53,986 bases of DNA from Chara braunii (taxonomy: Eukaryota > Streptophyta > Charophyceae > Charales > Characeae). Under the pieces are notes generated by a model, which was given only the letters and a program-made list of their open reading frames with translations, had not been told where the DNA came from and searched no databases. Within the stretch, counting starts at the first letter, position 1, and each line of letters starts with the position of its first letter. Both the position numbers and the translations under genes were made by a program. Below, in pieces: positions 8,679-17,486 of the stretch. Location of the stretch: contig BFEA01000277.1 in assembly GCA_003427395.1 (NCBI GenBank), positions 346,764 to 400,749 on the forward strand, read 5' to 3'.

Positions 8679-9749
8679 TCAGTTCATAAGTTTTTCTAAC
8701 TTCGTCGGGTCCGATCGTCTGCCGTCCTTGTCACAAATATAGCCCAATATCTTTATGGAAGATACTGCCCACCTACTTTTCGCCTCACTCACCGTGAGGT
8801 TCGCGTCCTCTAGCTTCACTAGCACCTTCTTAATATCCTCAACATGGGTCGCGACGAACCTCCTTACTCCAGGCCTCACCCCTGTCTCATCCTTCTCATA
8901 CGACCCTTTGATTGGAAAGTCATCTAGGAAAACTTCCACCAAATTCGGTATAAGCTCCCCCAAGACCGCCACCATTACCCTTTGAAAAACAGCGACGCCA
9001 TTAGTCCATCCCATCGGCACCACCATCATCTGGATCAATCCTAATGGCGTGTGCATCGCGGTTAGCTGTCGGTCCCTGTAGTCAAGCGGGATCTCGTCGT
9101 AGCCTGAGAAAAGGTTGCAGACCGAGTAAACCGAACGTCCGGCTGACCCTTCGGATAAGAGATCCACGTTTGGAATAGACCCGACGTCTCTAACCGTGAC
9201 TTTATTAGTCTTTTGCAGATCTTGTATCCACCGTAGTTTTCCGTTTGACTTCGGTATGAAGAACCATCTGTTCGCATAGACGCTCTCACACGGTTCTGCC
9301 ACAAACGTTCTGATTTTCTCCTTCAGGAAGTCTACTATCATCTCCTTTTCCTTTTGGGCACACTTCCACCCTGCGTCATTCCACGGAACGTGCGGAACCG
9401 TATAGATCCTCGCAGGCTTGGCATATCGCGGATCTATTCGCCCTCTCTCCGCGTCGCAGAAAGCTACCGCCTTATCGCATGCCCTTAATGTTTCTATTAT
9501 CAGTTCTCTCTCCTGCTTAGTTATATTCCCGTCGCCTATATCCATCCCTTTCAATATATCCTCAGTAATTCTCTGGCCTTCAGTAGCCTTTCGTTCTCTG
9601 ATCATCTGAGTAATTTCTTCTTCAGTGATTCCTATCTCTCCGGTCCTATCACGGCTGACCGCAGCTGGTTTGACTTTCTGGGCTACAGTTTTGTATCTCT
9701 TCCCCCCGCCGTGTGGGGGAATTCCTCCAAAAAAGACAGGTTTATGCAC
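8679..9749 (-). CDS. TE-B reverse transcriptase
   Basis: 356-codon open frame. RT blocks in order: WFFIPKSNGKLRWIQDL, then NLFSGYDEIPLDYRDR, then the fourth block as VPMGWTNGVAVFQR (canonical Ty3/gypsy [13 protein letters not shown]), then the active site VFLDD in place of the usual YLDD or YVDD. The TPLGL.....P.GWTN style resembles elements I recall from basidiomycete fungi more than typical plant chromoviruses, a comparison made from memory. The frame overlaps the protease frame by 67 bases across a run of six T. Confidence 0.85.
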   Translation of the reverse strand: MHKPVFFGGIPPHGGGKRYKTVAQKVKPAAVSRDRTGEIGITEEEITQMIRERKATEGQRITEDILKGMDIGDGNITKQERELIIETLRACDKAVAFCDAERGRIDPRYAKPARIYTVPHVPWNDAGWKCAQKEKEMIVDFLKEKIRTFVAEPCESVYANRWFFIPKSNGKLRWIQDLQKTNKVTVRDVGSIPNVDLLSEGSAGRSVYSVCNLFSGYDEIPLDYRDRQLTAMHTPLGLIQMMVVPMGWTNGVAVFQRVMVAVLGELIPNLVEVFLDDFPIKGSYEKDETGVRPGVRRFVATHVEDIKKVLVKLEDANLTVSEAKSRWAVSSIKILGYICDKDGRRSDPTKLEKLMN

Positions 9750-10380
9750 CCTCCGAACTCATCATTGTCCCCCTCTTTTGGGTAAGTTGTCCCGTCCACA
9801 ACATACTTGCCCTCTAGATCCTCCGCTCCAATCCTTCTCCCTTTCACTCTATGAGGGCCTAGAGTGAGTTCTTCAGGAACCATTTGGCAACTTCTCGTCA
9901 TCAGTTGGCCTCTACTTTGTAAGGAAACCTTGTGACGCTTGTCAAATTCATTCACGGTCTTCATGGTAACCCTGCTGCCTTTGGGCCCGTCTATGGTAAC
10001 TGTCTGGCTCCCGTCCAGCTTGTTCTCGGTGGTGGCGTTGACACGCGTCAGCCATGTCCTCCTAAGGATTAACTCCGATGAACAATGCTCAACCGTGAAG
10101 ACTGGTACGGTGGCCTCGACTCCAGCAACCACGACCTTGGCATTATGGCACACCCCAAGCCCGGGCTGCTTGAACTTGTTAGCGGATACCATAGTCATAG
10201 CAACACTCATGTCTACCTCTAGGCCAAGCTTTCGGGCCACCTTATCCTCACAGACGGTAGACTCGGACCCGTCATCCACTATAGCCTGTATCCTTATTCC
10301 ATTCACGGTGGCGTTCAACTTTCCACTACCAAGGACGTAAAAGTAATCGCCCCCACCTCCATTGGTTTCTACCCGTTCTT
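9683..10380 (-). CDS. TE-B aspartic protease domain
   Basis: Open frame with active-site-like IQAIVDDGSESTVCEDK followed by a hydrophobic and Gly-containing stretch and EHCSSELILRRTWL, a counterpart of the ILG.DWL motif of retroviral-type proteases. The canonical D-T/S-G triplet reads DDGS. It is open upstream of the first possible start and overlaps the end of gag in the +1 frame, as expected for expression by frameshift or after an indel. It would process Gag and Pol. Confidence 0.72.
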
Positions 10381-12358
10381 CCTCTCCTTTCTCCGCTGCT
10401 AAGACGAAGGTTTTCGTCTCTACCTTCGGAAGTTGCCGTCTCCGCCAGCGGTACCTTAGCTTTCTTCATCATTCCTATTAGTTCATCCCTCGTCGGCCCA
10501 CAGCCGGCTATGAATTCCTTAAGGGTGATAGGAATGGGCATATCCATTGCCCTCCTCAATGACTCCCTTAAGTCGACCTCGTCCAACGAGCTTTTCAACT
10601 GAAACTTCTTGGCCCCTCTTTTCCTAGGGGACTTCGGCGACTTTGGCGACTCCACTCGCTCATTTGTCATCGGTTGATCCTGATCCTCTCTCTTCCCTCT
10701 GCTTGATTCGCCAACGCCTTGGGTGCACACGTAAACTTCGCCATCACTCACTGTTTCCTCAAACTTAATGGATGAAATTCTCATCCCTGGGCTCTCCGGT
10801 GGTTCGTCGAAGTCATTTTCGAAAGTCACTCGGGAAACCTTCACTGTTGTCGGCTCCTTCGCTTGTTTTCCCTTTGCTTCATTCATTCTCCTCCTCCAGA
10901 TATCCACATTAATTTTCATCGAAGGTAAGAAGGGCACATGTTTCCCTTCATCAACCCACATCACATACTTCCTATCATCCAATTCGATGATACCTTCCTT
11001 TAACGCATCCAACATTGCTTGGCAATCTCTCTTTCGGTGGTCCTCATCTCCGCAATACATACAAGCCTTGTCATTCCAGGTTCGCCTCGGACTAGGGTCT
11101 CCCTTCTCGCGGCCCTCCGGCCGCGGAGCAGCCCTCCTTTCTCTGACTACTATTTTGCAATCTTTCCACCGCCGCTTTTAAGACTTCTATTTCCTTCGCC
11201 ATTTCCTCCTCTCGTCTTTCTGGTCTCTTAGACCCTATCTCATCCTTTTGCTTCCACCTGTTATCCTTAGCGTTGGACCACTTGGAGGTTCCCCACTTTC
11301 CATCGTTCCTTTTCCAATCTCCTCTGCCTCCCTTCCTCCACTCGCCATCATTCGCCGTCACTCCTGGCTAAATCCCCTCTCCTAGGCGAGCTTGCATTGG
11401 TATCCTTTCCTTTGACTTTGGGCCTCCTATCATCGTATTGAGGCTTTCCTCCTCCCCTTCCCGTAGTCACTCCCTTTCCTAGGTTTTCGAGAACTTTTAT
11501 GAGGTGTGCTTTCGCACTTTGACCTTTCGTATCATGAGCCAAGACTTTGACTTGGGAAAAAGTCACCTTAAGGGGAAGGTCCCGCAAAATCTTCTCACGC
11601 TTCTCTTGCGATAGAAACCCTAGGAATATCCCGCACCTCTCGATTTCCCCCATAAATCCCCCTTCTACCAGTGGATTTGAAGCCTTTTTGTATCTCCTCG
11701 CAAACGCTACCAAACTTTCCTCCTCCTCCTTTTTCATTTCTTTCAGATCTTCCACCGAATAGGAGACCTCGTCACAAGCGAAGATTCTAGTAACCCTCTC
11801 CCTGAATGTCAGCCAACGCCCATTGTCTGGGATAGCGTCCCTCACTTCGCGGTCTATCTTTGGGGCCGTATGGTGGAGGAAGTTTACAATCATTTCCTGA
11901 TCACTCCACTCCGCCCTCATTCCCAGTACCTCCCAGTCATCCAGGAACTCGAAAACGTTCTTCCCTGTAAAGATCATTTGAATCCCGGACAGCGCCGGCC
12001 ATTGGTACGTCGGGGCCCCAAGGAAAGGAGACACATAGGAGCCCGACACGTATGCCATAGAGTAAGGGTTCCTTCTATAAGGCTCGCTTGGGGTCTCTCT
12101 ATAAGGTTCCCTTATCCCGGCATCCGTAAACGTCGCCACTCTTGCCCTATTCAAAACCTCTTTCCTCCAGCCCTCGCTATTGGAGCTTCGCCCTTCGAGC
12201 TCTCTGGAGCGACTCTCTAATTCTCTTAAAGCCTTCCTCAATTTCTCCGCGTCACTTGCAACATCTATGCCCATTTTCCTGTCTGGGCTATTCGTCCTTG
12301 ACACTTGTGTTTTCACGTCTCCCCCTATCGAAGTCAAATAAGCTCCTTCAGCATCCAT
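10326..12358 (-). pseudogene. TE-B gag (capsid and zinc knuckle), two frameshifts
   Basis: ATG at 12358 opens 336 codons with a coiled-coil-like N-terminus (EKLRKALRELESRSRELEG) and a capsid-type helical part containing NVFEFLDDWE, WLTFRERV and ESLVAFARRYKK. The frame ends at 11348 but continues in the +1 frame (11361-11092) through a W/K/R-rich segment, then +1 again into 11060-10326. That last piece starts with CMYCGDEDHRKRDC, a perfect CX2CX4HX4C zinc knuckle. Two successive indels are the simplest reading. Gag would form the particle and bind element RNA. Confidence 0.82.
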
Positions 12359-12406
12359 CTTACCTAACTAATTTCCGAACACTCGGCTCAAAGCAACAAG
12401 GATCCT

Positions 12407-12823
12407 CTAGATCGAGCCCTCCAGTATTTCTTGTAATGCCTCGAAGTCGGCGTCCTTTGCTTCAGCCCTAACTACTAAAGCCGTGGTCAGCGCAGCCTTC
12501 GAGTAGCGCGAGTTAGCCTCTAAAGTTCTCAGTGAGACTCCATCAACTATGTCGTTAGAAAGCTCTCCAGGTTCCTCAACGTCCTCCCTTAGTCTTATCC
12601 TTGCCTCTGCTATGGTCTCCCTCCACTCTCTGTAAAACGCCTCTCCTTCAAACGGTATCGTGTGGATCTCATTCTTGGCCAATCGAAGTTCGTCGGCTGC
12701 TTTCCAGATAGCACATATCCTAGCTTCTTTAATCGCTCTTCTAGCCGATTCAGCTTCCTCTTCCTGGCTCAAACTTTCGTCATGTATCACTTCCACTCTA
12801 GCAACACACCAAGGACCCTTCAA
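12407..12823 (-). CDS. TE-B upstream ORF9, helical, unassigned
   Basis: Open frame of about 138 codons immediately upstream of gag; it has no ATG near its 5' end. Residues are charged and predicted helical (EEEAESARRAIKEARICAIW, EALQEILEG). I do not recognise it. It could be an upstream part of Gag, because only about 50 bases with stops separate it from the gag ATG. Confidence 0.5.
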   Translation of the reverse strand: MKGPWCVARVEVIHDESLSQEEEAESARRAIKEARICAIWKAADELRLAKNEIHTIPFEGEAFYREWRETIAEARIRLREDVEEPGELSNDIVDGVSLRTLEANSRYSKAALTTALVVRAEAKDADFEALQEILEGSI

Positions 12824-12866
12824 TTTTCGCCCCTCCGATTAGTTGATACTTCTTATAGCCTCTCCT

Positions 12867-13136
12867 CTAGTGTTCGCCATCACTCTTCTTAACTTCGTTT
12901 CTGATCTCTCTAATTCTTTTGGCCAAGAACTCTTCCCTCCAGTTTATTATCTTTTCCCTTTCCTCCTTATAAATTAATGCTAACTCCTCAACTCTCTGTT
13001 CGAGCGCAAGTAGTCCTCGCTCATCCATGGAGCCGCACCATTCCTTATACCCATCCACCAATTCTACTACTTTATCGTTTATCGGATCTAGGTATATCTC
13101 AATAAGCGAATTAACCTTTTCATCACTCCCTCTCAC
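12867..13136 (-). CDS. TE-B upstream ORF8, coiled coil, unassigned
   Basis: Open frame of 89 codons (no ATG at its start) rich in E, K, I and L, with heptad-like segments such as LALEQRVEELALIYKEEREK. A short ATG frame upstream, MAEVILALVETVREARSRV, ends in TGA and may belong to the same protein through a frameshift. No function can be assigned. Confidence 0.45.
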   Translation of the reverse strand: MRGSDEKVNSLIEIYLDPINDKVVELVDGYKEWCGSMDERGLLALEQRVEELALIYKEEREKIINWREEFLAKRIREIRNEVKKSDGEH

Positions 13137-13260
13137 ACGCGGGATCGTGCCTCTCGGACGGTCTCCACCAACGCAAGGATAACCTCAGCCATCCCTGCGA
13201 CCAAACCATTACATCATAGGTTATCCTCCTCTTGGCCTCCCCCAGCGCAAGGAGCCTCGG

Positions 13261-13948
13261 TCATTCTCGCTCAATCGCTTCCTCGACCAGACGCTGACAA
13301 CTTCGCTCGTCCAACGACCTAGCCGACCGAATTCGAATGATCGATGTTACTCTACCAGTAAAGGACACCCTATTCACTTCCTCCTCCTCAGTCACTGCTC
13401 CCGGCATCGCTTTTAGTTTCACTCTCAGTCCCGGTCTCAGTAGAGCTACTGCCATCGGCTCGCCGCCTTTAATCCTTTGTGCAAACTCTACTATTGCCTC
13501 CCAACCTTTAATCCTTCGTGCAAACTCTACTATTGCCTCCCAGCCATTCCTTCGGAGCCCGACCATGCTAGGTTGAGGTTTAGGTATCCCCTCAAAGGGC
13601 ACTACGTCCATGCTCCACACCTTCTCTCTCCAATCTCCGCTTCTCCTCCAAAACTATCCCGACTGCTCGCTCCCAACAACTACCACGTCGTTTTTCGCTA
13701 TACCTGTTCTTTGGGACGTAGATCCGTGTGTCATATTCGTCAAGGTCGATGAAATAGCAGGTCAATACATAACTGCTCCCAAGCACGAGCTTCTTCAGAG
13801 CCTCGTATCTCGCGATTACGTAAGGGAAAACCTCTCTATGGGCTAATGAGTTCAAGGAGTCTAAAAGTTTCTTCGTCTCCTCTCTGCTTAATCTCCTAGC
13901 CCCCCTATTTCGTGGAAACCACGGCCGGAAAGGGAGGCCTCCACTCAT
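13261..13948 (-). pseudogene. TE-B upstream ORF7: module copy 3, frameshifted
   Basis: Two frames that overlap by 29 bases (13948-13592 and 13620-13261) read as one copy of the repeated module. The first holds EYDTRIYVP, GSCWERAVGIVLEEKRRLE. The second, shifted, holds KVWSMDVVPFEGIPKPQP, GWEAIVEFARR, then LLRPGLRVKLKA. ORF5 shows the same order without a break. The segment GWEAIVEFARRIK is tandemly duplicated (39 bp, in frame). The final TGA overlaps a downstream ATG as GAATGA. The function is unknown. Confidence 0.6.
13467..13544. repeat. 39-bp in-frame tandem duplication in ORF7
   Basis: Two adjacent copies starting CCTTTAATCCTT, differing at a few bases. Each encodes a 13-residue segment on the minus strand. 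Confidence 0.9.
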
Positions 13949-13971
13949 CGGGTCCCTTCTCTTCTCACAAT

Positions 13972-14223
13972 CTATTTTTTTGCCACCCTCAAGACTCCCA
14001 TCAACCTTCCTCTAGCGTCTCTAATCTCATGCTCAACTTCTATTCCAAACAGGCCCGTGTCCAGATACAGTTCGCCTTCTTGCTCATTCAGACAGGCAGC
14101 TCCTCTCCTGATCTCAATCCTCCCGGTTCTTGAGCACCTCGTCCTCCTACAGATCGAAGTCCCCATCGTGCACAGATCTTCCCGAGTCCATGTCCTCAGA
14201 AGTCGGAGCAGGTCACCGGACAT
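13972..14223 (-). CDS. TE-B upstream ORF6, unassigned
   Basis: 83 codons from an ATG. The C-terminal part, TGLFGIEVEHEIRDARGRL and GVLRVAKK, looks beta-rich and weakly resembles the segment of ORF1 around KGVFVWVRVEY. It follows ORF5 after a short stretch with stops and precedes ORF7 by 24 bases. It may be a remnant of a larger module. Confidence 0.42.
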   Translation of the reverse strand: MSGDLLRLLRTWTREDLCTMGTSICRRTRCSRTGRIEIRRGAACLNEQEGELYLDTGLFGIEVEHEIRDARGRLMGVLRVAKK

Positions 14224-14278
14224 CCTCCTATCAAGGTCTCACCTCAGTCCTTCTCGAACTATGTTTCCGGTTCCCGAT

Positions 14279-14779
14279 CTACAATCCCCTCCTATGGCCA
14301 TCGGCTGCCCGGTTACATAAGACGAATTCTACCACTACCTCTTGCTTCCCGTCTGTCAATGCCTCATAAGGAACCGGAGGCTTCGACAGTCGCTCAAAAG
14401 TCATTATCTTCGTGCTCCAGACGACATCCTTACCTATCGAGAGTAATCTATCCCTCTCATCTTCCACCACTTCTCTTGCCCTCTCCCAACATCGACCATA
14501 AACTAGATCGGCCTCCCTTTCTACCGGCAAGTAGATCCGCACGTCATATACTCCAGTTCCGAGGAAAAGAACACTCGTTACATAAAGGCGTAGCTGCTCC
14601 CAGCCACTATCAACTGACTCGTATGTTTCAACTTCGTAAGGAATCGGTTCTTTCCTTCTAAAGTGACGAAGTGCCGCACAAACAACCTCTACCTTCTCCC
14701 TTGTTGGTTTGTTCCCTGAGAGGAACTTTTCTCTTCTTGCTTCCAATTCTTCACTCAAAATCCATCTCCCCTTACTCAT
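14279..14779 (-). CDS. TE-B upstream ORF5: best-preserved module copy
   Basis: 166-codon ATG frame with no break. Order of recognisable segments: YEVETYESVDSGW (about residue 49), LYVTSVLFLGTGVYDVRIYLP, YGRCWERAREVVEDERDRLL, GKDVVWSTKIMTFERLSKPP, GKQEVVVEFVL. The same ordered segments occur in ORF4 and ORF7, so this is a repeated domain of the element. I know no family with this signature. Alternating hydrophobic strands followed by an amphipathic helix suggest an alpha/beta fold. The ATG lies four bases after the stop of ORF4. Confidence 0.6.
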   Translation of the reverse strand: MSKGRWILSEELEARREKFLSGNKPTREKVEVVCAALRHFRRKEPIPYEVETYESVDSGWEQLRLYVTSVLFLGTGVYDVRIYLPVEREADLVYGRCWERAREVVEDERDRLLSIGKDVVWSTKIMTFERLSKPPVPYEALTDGKQEVVVEFVLCNRAADGHRRGL

Positions 14780-14782
14780 TAC

Positions 14783-15259
14783 TTACCTCCTCCAGCATCT
14801 CGCTTTGAGCACCATATTTATCATAGGCTCCCAATTGCTCCCATCGAGGTAACTATCAGGGATAGGCGGGCTAGGCACGTCATCATACTCTATGGGCTTT
14901 ATACTCAGTTTAACTTTTTTCCCCTCCTTCTCCAGTTTCTTCTTGTAAGCGTAGGCTATTGTTTCAGCCCAGTTTCGACAGCCCTACAGAGTGCCTCTCA
15001 GCCTCCTTCCTTTTCGACTGTAGAACCCTATATCATATTCTCCCGTTTCGACAAACTTGACCACCAGCACATAAATCTTTTCCTTCAGTTCCACATTTAC
15101 TATGGCAGTGTAGTATTCGACCGTGTATGGAAAAGGTCCGCCTAGGGTCAAACGAGTCCAATCTTGTAACAGGGCTTCTATGGTCGGGTCACTAGATGAC
15201 GGCAGCCCCCAGTTTACTCCATTCTCCCAGCTGACCCTGTTTGTCAAGAGCTCAGTCAT
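14783..15259 (-). pseudogene. TE-B upstream ORF4: module copy 1 with one TAG
   Basis: ATG at 15259 overlaps the stop of ORF3 (ATGACTGA). The frame runs 91 codons to a TAG at 14984, then stays open to TAA at 14783. Across the stop it keeps the module order: VEYYTAIVNVELKE, FVETGEYDIGFYS, GCRNWAETIAYAYKKKLEKE, GKKVKLSIKPIEYDDVPSPP. So a single in-frame stop interrupts an otherwise complete copy. The terminal AGGAGGTAAGTAATG also matches a splice donor. Confidence 0.6.
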
Positions 15260-16373
15260 ATCTTGAGTCCATTTGAACTCCTAGCCTTGGCCAGCGCCCT
15301 TCTATATAGCCCTCTATCTCAGCCACATTCCTAAAATACCCCCGTCTTTCTTCGGGAAATTTCCGTGGATCCTCCCACAATTCTGGCTCGTCTCTCGGTA
15401 CCTCCCACTCGGCTTCGTCGTCCTCTTCCTGCTCCTCTTCGTCCTTGAGGGCTCCTATCCTCCTATAATGTGAGCCCAACTCGAAGAATTCGATAAGCGA
15501 CCTCTCCCTAACCGACAGATCGTAACCCTCGGCTCCGTACAACTCAGTTATCCCCGCCAGATAGTTCGGCGGCTCCCGTATGGCCCTATCTAGTGTAGAC
15601 CAAAACTCGGTTGGCTGCTCCTGCGTTGGCGCCTCCCATGAAGTCCTAGGTGAGGCCGCCTTGATCAACTCTACCAGCTCCAGAGCCGCCTCACCGAACC
15701 TGGGCCCCTCTTTCCACAGGGCGTAGTACGTGTGACGCTCATCACTATATCTCAAGAGACCCTGAATCTCTAGAAAGGCCCAATGGATCCAAATTAGGAG
15801 GTCAAGTCCCCCCAGGAATCCTTCCAGGACAAAAATCGGGACTGGCAGCCTCAGCGCCTCTTCCAGATGCGGCAGGAACCCCTCTCTTGCCAGACGGAGA
15901 GAGACTACTATAGACCTAAAATCCCTATCATAACAGCGCTCCTTTCCCCGGAGCTTGTCGGCTTCCTCCTGTAATATATCCCGCGTTGTCACTTCGTCTA
16001 GCCAGGTATACGAGTCAAGGCACGACACCACCCCGAGGTTTGGATCCCAATGGCTTCGCTCTACTGCTCGAAAAACTATGTCAGCTAGGACAGAGGTCTG
16101 GTAGTAAAGGAAACCCCTCACTTGTAGTTCCAACGAATCCTCCACCAGCCTTCCCCTCCTATCTTGCTCAAATCCTATCAAAGGAGCAACCAACAACCAA
16201 ACTCCCGGCCTCAATAGGACAGACCTCCAGTTCCTGTCAGCCCTATCCCCGTGAGGTGTTTGGATCGACCTACCAGGTAGGGTAAACTCCACCCAGTTCT
16301 CGCTGATAAACTCTGGTTCCTTATACGTGAACTGTCGTAACTCTACCGGATACTCTTCACAGCTGTGAGACAT
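15252..16373 (-). CDS. TE-B upstream ORF3: intact 373-residue orphan protein
   Basis: The longest intact frame of the window without a recognised domain. ATG at 16373 directly follows the TAG of ORF2 (TAGATG). Visible features: SVLLRPGVWLLVAPLIGF near residue 50, which resembles LLRPGLRVKLKA of ORF7; a Leu/Trp-rich hydrophobic stretch FVLEGFLGGLDLLIWIHWAF in the middle; and an acidic segment DEEEQEEDDEAEWEVPRDEPE near residue 310. No signal peptide is evident. The hydrophobic stretch contains acidic residues, so membrane insertion is uncertain. The intact frame in a decayed element hints at recent function or chance. Confidence 0.6.
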   Translation of the reverse strand: MSHSCEEYPVELRQFTYKEPEFISENWVEFTLPGRSIQTPHGDRADRNWRSVLLRPGVWLLVAPLIGFEQDRRGRLVEDSLELQVRGFLYYQTSVLADIVFRAVERSHWDPNLGVVSCLDSYTWLDEVTTRDILQEEADKLRGKERCYDRDFRSIVVSLRLAREGFLPHLEEALRLPVPIFVLEGFLGGLDLLIWIHWAFLEIQGLLRYSDERHTYYALWKEGPRFGEAALELVELIKAASPRTSWEAPTQEQPTEFWSTLDRAIREPPNYLAGITELYGAEGYDLSVRERSLIEFFELGSHYRRIGALKDEEEQEEDDEAEWEVPRDEPELWEDPRKFPEERRGYFRNVAEIEGYIEGRWPRLGVQMDSRYD

Positions 16374-16787
16374 CTAGCCCTCTACAGGCTCCCCGTTTAA
16401 AATCCTAGCCCTGTCTGTCTCTCCCGCGATAGCGCCCCGACGAAGTTCAGTCCTAATTCGGAAAAAGATCTGCCTCAACTCCCTACTATTGGGTACCGCC
16501 ATGTCCAGGCAATAGGTGGCCAGCCACGCTAACTCAACAACCGAGGCCCTGAACTGGACGGCCTTCCTCAGCGTCCTCACCAACCTTCGATGACTATCGA
16601 TACTTCCGAAGATCAATTCAGTCAGGAACCTAGGTACTGTTGTAAGGCTAACGACAGTCACTCTAGGGAGCTCCCAACCGTAAGCGTATCGGACCGAGTA
16701 CCGTGCTATAGCATCTGACCCTGCAGAAAAATCCCCAAATATCCGAGATCCGTACCTACGGCTGAGGGATAACAGACAGAGGAGCAC
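16374..16787 (-). CDS. TE-B upstream ORF2, unassigned
   Basis: Open frame of about 137 codons with no early ATG; it overlaps the end of ORF1 by 32 bases in another frame, so it may be the continuation of ORF1 after a frameshift. Segments include WELPRVTVVSLTTVPRFLTE and ASVVELAWLATYCLDMAVP. It ends TAG immediately before the ORF3 ATG. No family recognised. Confidence 0.45.
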   Translation of the reverse strand: MLLCLLSLSRRYGSRIFGDFSAGSDAIARYSVRYAYGWELPRVTVVSLTTVPRFLTELIFGSIDSHRRLVRTLRKAVQFRASVVELAWLATYCLDMAVPNSRELRQIFFRIRTELRRGAIAGETDRARILNGEPVEG

Positions 16788-17073
16788 AAGACAATGTCTC
16801 GCAGTGTCTCACTAGGTACTCCCACTCATCGGACGATAAATATATTTTAACGCTCACCTCTGCGACAAGCGGCTCGCTCTCTTTGTCCCTCCTCACACAG
16901 GGTCTGGGTTGGTACTCGACCCTCACCCACACAAAAACTCCTTTCCTAACTATCATACCTTGCTCTCTCGTGGGCCTATACTTGCTTCTTCCCTCCAATG
17001 GCAGGTTCACGACATCATACAGCCCTTCCTCACGTCTCAGATGAACTTGGGTATCCGACTCGATAAATACCAT
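16756..17073 (-). CDS. TE-B upstream ORF1, unassigned
   Basis: 105 codons from ATG 17073, the first sizeable frame after the 5' LTR. Contains GLYDVVNLPLEGRSKY, KGVFVWVRVEYQPRP and VSVKIYLSSDEWEYL. The last piece may correspond to the YDVRIYLP strand of the repeated module, which would make this a divergent fourth copy. The similarity is weak and judged by eye. Confidence 0.45.
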   Translation of the reverse strand: MVFIESDTQVHLRREEGLYDVVNLPLEGRSKYRPTREQGMIVRKGVFVWVRVEYQPRPCVRRDKESEPLVAEVSVKIYLSSDEWEYLVRHCETLSCAPLSVIPQP

Positions 17074-17486
17074 TCCTAATCAACTGCCAATAGTTCTCTC
17101 ATCACCCCCTTTCCCGTGCTCACTCTCGGACTGATGAGCTCACAGACCCCCACGATAGGCCCCCACCGATCGCTCCTATATCCCCTCAAGACGTCAACAC
17201 CCCTAGGAAAAAACCGCCCTCTGGCGTATCTCTCCCTACCCTCATGTCAATAGGAGGATTGATCAGCGTACCAATGTCGCTGGCCTACCACCTTCGCCGC
17301 GACCTGGACACGAGTTGGCCAACTCATGTGCCCTAGGGTGGACCAAAGTCACACGCGAATGAAGGGGCGATGTCTCACTAGTACATCCTCACTCTTCTAT
17401 CCATGCCTCTACTCGGCCCACCTCACTCATGGTCTCTCTTCCCGACTCGTGCAGTGGATCAATCCCCCCAGCTATCCATCAGGACC
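17074..17486 (-). other. TE-B leader between 5' LTR and ORF1
   Basis: 413 bases without a convincing ORF. On the minus strand the LTR end CGACA is followed by GGTCCTGATGGATAGCTGGG. None of this matches the TGGTATCGGAGC primer site of the neighbouring elements, and the primer is unknown. Confidence 0.6.

Noticed and set aside
14217-14234. Shine-Dalgarno-like GGAGG before ORF6 ATG as a sign of bacterial origin
   Set aside because: The surrounding element is a eukaryotic LTR retrotransposon; the match is short and isolated.
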